Source: Algoriphagus sp.
GTDB lineage: Bacteria > Bacteroidota > Bacteroidia > Cytophagales > Cyclobacteriaceae
Assembly (NCBI GenBank): GCA_030833985.1
Contig: JAURGC010000004.1
Coordinates: forward strand, 1 to 37,919
DNA length: 37,919 nucleotides
Direction: 5' to 3'
Shown: one piece after another, positions 34,811-37,919 of the stretch
How the letters are laid out: each line of letters opens with the position of its first letter
How positions within the stretch are numbered: position 1 is the first letter of the stretch
Notes under the pieces: generated by a model
Told to the model about the DNA's origin: nothing
The model's database searches: none
Seen by the model: the letters and a program-made list of their open reading frames with translations, nothing else
Made by a program: the position numbers and the translations under genes

Positions 34811-35521
34811 ATGGCACAGGTACTTGTCATTACTCCCGTAAAAAATGCCATTGAAACCACCTTGGATACTGCACGAGCGATTGCTGCTTCCTCGGTAAAG
34901 GTACAGCATGTCATTTTTAACGACTTCAGTACGGAGGAGACCAAGGCCAGCTTGGAAAAGTACCGAGCTGAATTGGGTTATGGACTGACTCATATCGAGG
35001 ATTTGACCGACCATCCTTCGCCCAACTACAAATTGGTTCTGCAGCTAGCCCAGCAGCAAGCTTTGGAGGCAGGTATCCCGCTTTTGGTAGTGGAATCGGA
35101 TGTGGTGGTCACTCCGACTACTATTGAAACCCTCTTGGAGCAGTTGCAGGCAGATTCGAATGCAGGCTTGATTGGATCGGTGACCGTAGATGAAAAGGGA
35201 GTAGTTAATTTCCCCTACCTCAAATTTAAGGGGGTTAAGGATCCGGTCATCGCCACACAGCGCAGCTTGAGTTTTTGCTGCACCTTATTCTCCCCAGCAT
35301 TTTTACAGGCCTTTGATTTTAAGGGATTGGATGAGGCCAAGGATTGGTACGATACCTTTATTTCTAAAAAATCGGTAGAGCTAGGCTTCAAAAATATCGT
35401 ACTCATGCATGCACCCGTTTGGCACCGCCCCCATGCGAGTCGCCCCTGGAAGCAGCTCAAGTACAGCAATCCGTTGAAGTACTATTTTTTGAAGTTTTGG
35501 AAGGGGCTGGATAAGATTTAG
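34811..35521 (+). CDS. Family 2 glycosyltransferase-like protein
   Basis: The 236-residue protein has a GT-A nucleotide-sugar fold: an N-terminal VLVITPVKNA strand and loop, a first NDFSTEE acidic motif, and ESD (95-97) in the place of the metal-binding DxD. The C-terminal part ends with the basic HRPHASRPWKQLKYS. It likely adds a sugar to a surface polysaccharide or lipid; donor and acceptor are unknown. ATG 34811 (MAQVLVI) starts directly before the first strand. It converges with a second GT2 gene. Confidence 0.75.
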   Translation: MAQVLVITPVKNAIETTLDTARAIAASSVKVQHVIFNDFSTEETKASLEKYRAELGYGLTHIEDLTDHPSPNYKLVLQLAQQQALEAGIPLLVVESDVVVTPTTIETLLEQLQADSNAGLIGSVTVDEKGVVNFPYLKFKGVKDPVIATQRSLSFCCTLFSPAFLQAFDFKGLDEAKDWYDTFISKKSVELGFKNIVLMHAPVWHRPHASRPWKQLKYSNPLKYYFLKFWKGLDKI

Positions 35522-35594
35522 GTCAATAGACGCCGGTCCACGGTTGACCGTACAATTAGCCAAGAGTAAGCCTCTAGCATGGAGGAGGAGTAAT

Positions 35595-36374
35595 TTACAG
35601 TTGGCCGAAAAATTTTAGCAGGGTATTGTAGGGTTTGGACCAGCTACGCTGGATTCGTAGGGGCCCATTCAGTTCCCGTTCAAAAAAATCGGCATGTTTG
35701 GCATTGAGGTAAGCGATGCGGGCCTTTTTGAAGGCCGTTCCTCCAGTTTTTTTCCTTTTGCTTGTGGGTGTCAGCCTGTAAAAGAATCCAAGCATTGGAA
35801 GTTGAATCACATCTCCCCCATTTTTGAGTAGTTTGATCCAAAATTCCCAATCTTCTCGTCCCAATTGCATGTCTTCAGAAAATCCACCTACGGCTAGCGC
35901 ATCTGCTTTTCGGAAAAGGGCAGACACGAAAATCATGTTGTCCTTGGCCAATTGCTGCAGACTAAAGGGCTTTAATTTCCAGGGCTTTCTGCCTGATTCG
36001 GAGAATTTTTCAGCCTGGCAATAGACCACCTTGACTTCGGGTTGACTCGAAAGGATAGCTAACCCCTGTTCAATGTAGGCAGGTGAAATCAGATCATCTC
36101 CATCCAGTGGCAATAGGTATTCCCCTTGGGCAGCAGCGATTCCTGTATTTCGGGCTTTGGTGACGCCGGCATTTGCTTGGTTAAGGACCCGAACTTCTGG
36201 ATGTTGGGTCTCTAATTCCTGGGCAAGATGCAAGGAATGATCCGTGGAGCCGTCGTTGATGATGAGGATTTCTAGAGGTCGGTAGCTGGAAGCCAGTGCA
36301 GATTGGATGGTTTCTTTTAGGTATATCCCTTGGTTGTAGCAGGGGACAATGATCGAAATCAATCCAGGTGTCAT
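35595..36374 (-). CDS. Family 2 glycosyltransferase
   Basis: This 259-residue GT-A enzyme shows the full GT2 set: SIIVPCYNQG, NDGSTD (40-45), the DxD-type DGDD (91-94) and the catalytic-base ED (174-175) in GREDWEFW. It has no membrane helix and probably acts at the cytoplasmic face on a polysaccharide or glycolipid precursor. Its ATG overlaps the FkbM gene stop by four bases (ATGA), so the two are co-translated. Substrate is unknown. Confidence 0.92.
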   Translation of the reverse strand: MTPGLISIIVPCYNQGIYLKETIQSALASSYRPLEILIINDGSTDHSLHLAQELETQHPEVRVLNQANAGVTKARNTGIAAAQGEYLLPLDGDDLISPAYIEQGLAILSSQPEVKVVYCQAEKFSESGRKPWKLKPFSLQQLAKDNMIFVSALFRKADALAVGGFSEDMQLGREDWEFWIKLLKNGGDVIQLPMLGFFYRLTPTSKRKKTGGTAFKKARIAYLNAKHADFFERELNGPLRIQRSWSKPYNTLLKFFGQL

Positions 36375-37213
36375 GCGTTGAAGAAGGAAGCAAATTCACC
36401 CAGCGGCTTTTGTAGAGCGAGGGTGTTGGGTCCAAATTTTTTCAACTGGTAATTCTGTTCTTCTAAAAGTTGGAGGCAGGCAGCATAATCCTCGGCATTT
36501 AAACCTACATTTTCAAAGATGATAGCCTGGGGTTGGGTGTTGGGGATATCAAAAATTCGAACGACCTCCAAGTCATAGCCTTCCGCATCGATTTGAAGCA
36601 AGTCGATGTGCTTCAAATTGTAGGTTTGAATGAGCGTGGCTGGTGCGATTACTTGCACTTCTTCGTGGCTGATCCATTGGCTTTGGTCGGCAGGAATCTC
36701 TATGCCAAAACGTTTGCAGTTGGAGGCGACAATGCCATCTTCAAAGGCCTGTTCAATTTTCTCCTTGGAAAAGGAAGCCAGGCCTGTAGCCCAGCGCATG
36801 GAAGAAAACCCCACTTTATAGATGGGCTGGGTGCCGTCTTTTTCGCCGATGGCTGCACAGAGCGGATGAATATCTTTGTTTTTGGAGTAAATCTTGGTCA
36901 AGAATTCATTAAACACATCTGGCTGTGGTTCCAAAAGCACTCCTTTCCAATCGTCTCTTTTGATAAACTTGTGGATAGGATCGTGGGTGATGCCGTCGTT
37001 GGCGCCGATTTGCACTACCGTAAAATTTCCGGGTTTAGACCTAGAGTACTGACTCAAAAAATCAGATAGACTGCCCTTTTTGGGATTGTAAAAATTCTTA
37101 TAGAAACCGATAAACAGGGGATTATTGGAGGCACTCATTTTGAATCGAATCATTTTCCAGCGCTGCTGAAGGTTTCTTTTCAAGTTCAGGAGTGGGGAGG
37201 ATAGGGTAGCCAT
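36371..37213 (-). CDS. FkbM family methyltransferase
   Basis: This 280-residue SAM-dependent methyltransferase carries the AdoMet loop VQIGANDG (67-74), the acidic strand end VLLEPQP, and the FkbM signature LLQIDAEGYDLEVVR. FkbM proteins O-methylate sugars or other hydroxyls in polysaccharides and natural products. Pairing with a GT2 gene by a 4-base overlap suggests methylation of a glycan. ATG 37213 is chosen because the -7 box lies between it and an upstream in-frame ATG at 37258. ATG 37153 is also possible. Confidence 0.88.
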   Translation of the reverse strand: MATLSSPLLNLKRNLQQRWKMIRFKMSASNNPLFIGFYKNFYNPKKGSLSDFLSQYSRSKPGNFTVVQIGANDGITHDPIHKFIKRDDWKGVLLEPQPDVFNEFLTKIYSKNKDIHPLCAAIGEKDGTQPIYKVGFSSMRWATGLASFSKEKIEQAFEDGIVASNCKRFGIEIPADQSQWISHEEVQVIAPATLIQTYNLKHIDLLQIDAEGYDLEVVRIFDIPNTQPQAIIFENVGLNAEDYAACLQLLEEQNYQLKKFGPNTLALQKPLGEFASFFNA

Positions 37214-37246
37214 AGTGCAATTCTTGGGGAGGCAAATGCCTCGGGT

Positions 37247-37254
37247 CAAAATTA
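37247..37254 (-). promoter_or_regulatory. -7 box (TAATTTTG, minus strand) of the FkbM-GT2 pair
   Basis: TAATTTTG read from 37254 to 37247 lies 33 bases before the chosen ATG and is identical to the boxes of lipB and the MORN-like gene. Confidence 0.5.
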
Positions 37255-37301
37255 CCATTTTTTGTGAAATATGAGGGGCCTACGAGCTTCCACATTTTGG
37301 T

Positions 37302-37309
37302 TACCTTTG
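37302..37309 (+). promoter_or_regulatory. -7 box (TACCTTTG) of the DUF4421 gene
   Basis: The perfect TAnnTTTG match lies 24 bases before the ATG at 37333. It is divergent from the FkbM promoter about 50 bases away. Confidence 0.5.
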
Positions 37310-37332
37310 TGGCGACAAATTAATCTCCTAGC

Positions 37333-37919
37333 ATGGGTAGAAGTCTTCCCGTCTTCTTGCTTTACTTTTTTCTGAGTTCTGGCATTCTCTCGGCTCAAAG
37401 CCACTGGGATAGTTCTTTTGTAACGGAGGAACCTGAAGTCCTCGTGCTCAGGACCTACCTTTCGCAGAAATACACTGCATTAAATTTTCCCAGTGCCAAT
37501 CTTCGCTATTTCCCTGATAGGGGCTTGGATCTGGGTATTGGCTTTACCTTTCAAAAAATGACCCTCAACGTGGCTTTTCCAACGGGGTTTTTGAATCGAG
37601 GTAGAGACTCCGATTTTCCTAGATTCTTTGATCTGCAGGGACATATTTATCCGAAAAATTGGTTGATCGATTTTTTTGGACAGTTTTACAAAGGCTATCG
37701 GATCCCCGATAAGATCGGCGTAGGAACAGCGTATTTGAGGCCAGATTTGAATGTGCTCAAAGTAGGGATTCATGCCAATTACATTTTGAAGGGGGATAAA
37801 ATTTCCTTGCCAGCAGCAGTGCATCATGCAGGGGTTCAAAAAAAATCCGCTTTTTCTCCACTCCTAGGGTTTGAAGCCTATCGAGTCCAATTGTCTGCGG
37901 ATTCCTTGATTTTACCTAC
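37333..37919 (+). CDS. DUF4421 family outer-membrane-type protein, 5' part
   Basis: A frame open from ATG 37333 to the window edge encodes at least 195 residues. It starts with a signal peptide (VFLLYFFLSSGILSA before QS). Alternating short strands follow, such as RYFPDRGLDLGIGFTFQKM, FDLQGHIYPKNWLIDFFGQFYKGY and YLRPDLNVLKVGIHANYIL, which fit DUF4421, a Bacteroidota family of predicted beta-barrel or beta-rich outer-membrane proteins of unknown role. The family name is from memory of such sequences. The 3' end is missing. Confidence 0.75.
   Translation, partial: MGRSLPVFLLYFFLSSGILSAQSHWDSSFVTEEPEVLVLRTYLSQKYTALNFPSANLRYFPDRGLDLGIGFTFQKMTLNVAFPTGFLNRGRDSDFPRFFDLQGHIYPKNWLIDFFGQFYKGYRIPDKIGVGTAYLRPDLNVLKVGIHANYILKGDKISLPAAVHHAGVQKKSAFSPLLGFEAYRVQLSADSLILP

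Noticed and set aside
35530-35580. ACGGT/ACCGT repeat between the two convergent glycosyltransferase genes
   Set aside because: A 5-bp stem without a T run on either strand; not supportable as a terminator.
36533-37069. 178-codon open frame on the plus strand
   Set aside because: It is antisense to the FkbM methyltransferase gene, has no promoter box and shows no recognisable domain.
37480-37839. 119-codon open frame on the minus strand at the window edge
   Set aside because: It is antisense to the signal-peptide-bearing DUF4421 gene that runs off the window; the latter has a promoter and family features.
1-37919. CRISPR arrays, insertion sequences, prophage, tRNA or rRNA genes, defence islands
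   Set aside because: No regularly spaced direct repeats, transposase or integrase motifs, cloverleaf sequences or known defence-domain genes were found on reading both strands.

Overview
The window looks like an ordinary chromosomal stretch of a Bacteroidota bacterium, most likely of the order Cytophagales (Cyclobacteriaceae/Algoriphagus-like). This rests on the gene set (Na+-NQR, an NrdA/NrdB pair with the tyrosine-radical R2 signature, a large secreted BNR-propeller protein, DUF4421, a DnaJ with a reduced zinc finger), on near-absent Shine-Dalgarno sequences, and on at least ten Bacteroidota-type -7 boxes (TAnnTTTG) just upstream of genes. The lineage is an inference from family knowledge; no 16S or other rRNA/tRNA gene is visible.

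Layout. Bases 1-2304: the 3' part of obgE, then grpE-dnaJ behind a sigma-54-like box. 2386-5472: a secreted protein of unknown function, an ABC ATPase and an ABC-2 permease overlapping as one operon. 5620-8532: an orphan sensor histidine kinase and peptide release factor 3. 8560-10185 (minus): adenine deaminase, divergent from cmk-ispH (10311-11895). 12020-16656: nqrABCDE, closed by a strong terminator with no nqrF. 16762-17994: a secreted DUF1080 protein and a DUF502 membrane protein. 18007-21949 (minus): a DinB-like protein, nrdA and nrdB. A 573-base AT-rich gap rich in inverted repeats follows. 22523-23131: rplU-rpmA. 23276-26338: a 1020-residue secreted BNR-repeat protein. 26372-32092 (minus): lipB, a small unknown gene, a DEDDy exonuclease, rnr, a polyprenyl diphosphate synthase and a rhomboid protease gene broken by an in-frame TAG, packed tightly enough to be one transcription unit. 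32166-37919: yraN, a secreted MORN-like protein, an aspartate aminotransferase, two family-2 glycosyltransferases, an FkbM methyltransferase and the 5' part of a DUF4421 gene cut by the window edge.

Most genes are housekeeping: ribosome assembly and translation (obgE, prfC, rplU, rpmA), chaperones (grpE, dnaJ), nucleotide supply (cmk, ade, nrdAB), isoprenoid and lipoate synthesis (ispH, polyprenyl synthase, lipB), sodium-pumping respiration (nqr) and RNA decay (rnr). I see no CRISPR array, insertion sequence, prophage, toxin-antitoxin pair or recognisable defence island, and no convincing new multi-gene system. The observations most worth checking are the rhomboid gene interrupted by one amber codon, the nqr operon that ends before nqrF, the DnaJ that has lost one of its two zinc centres, the sigma-54-like box before grpE, and several palindromes and alternating hairpins in the nrdB and ade/cmk upstream regions.
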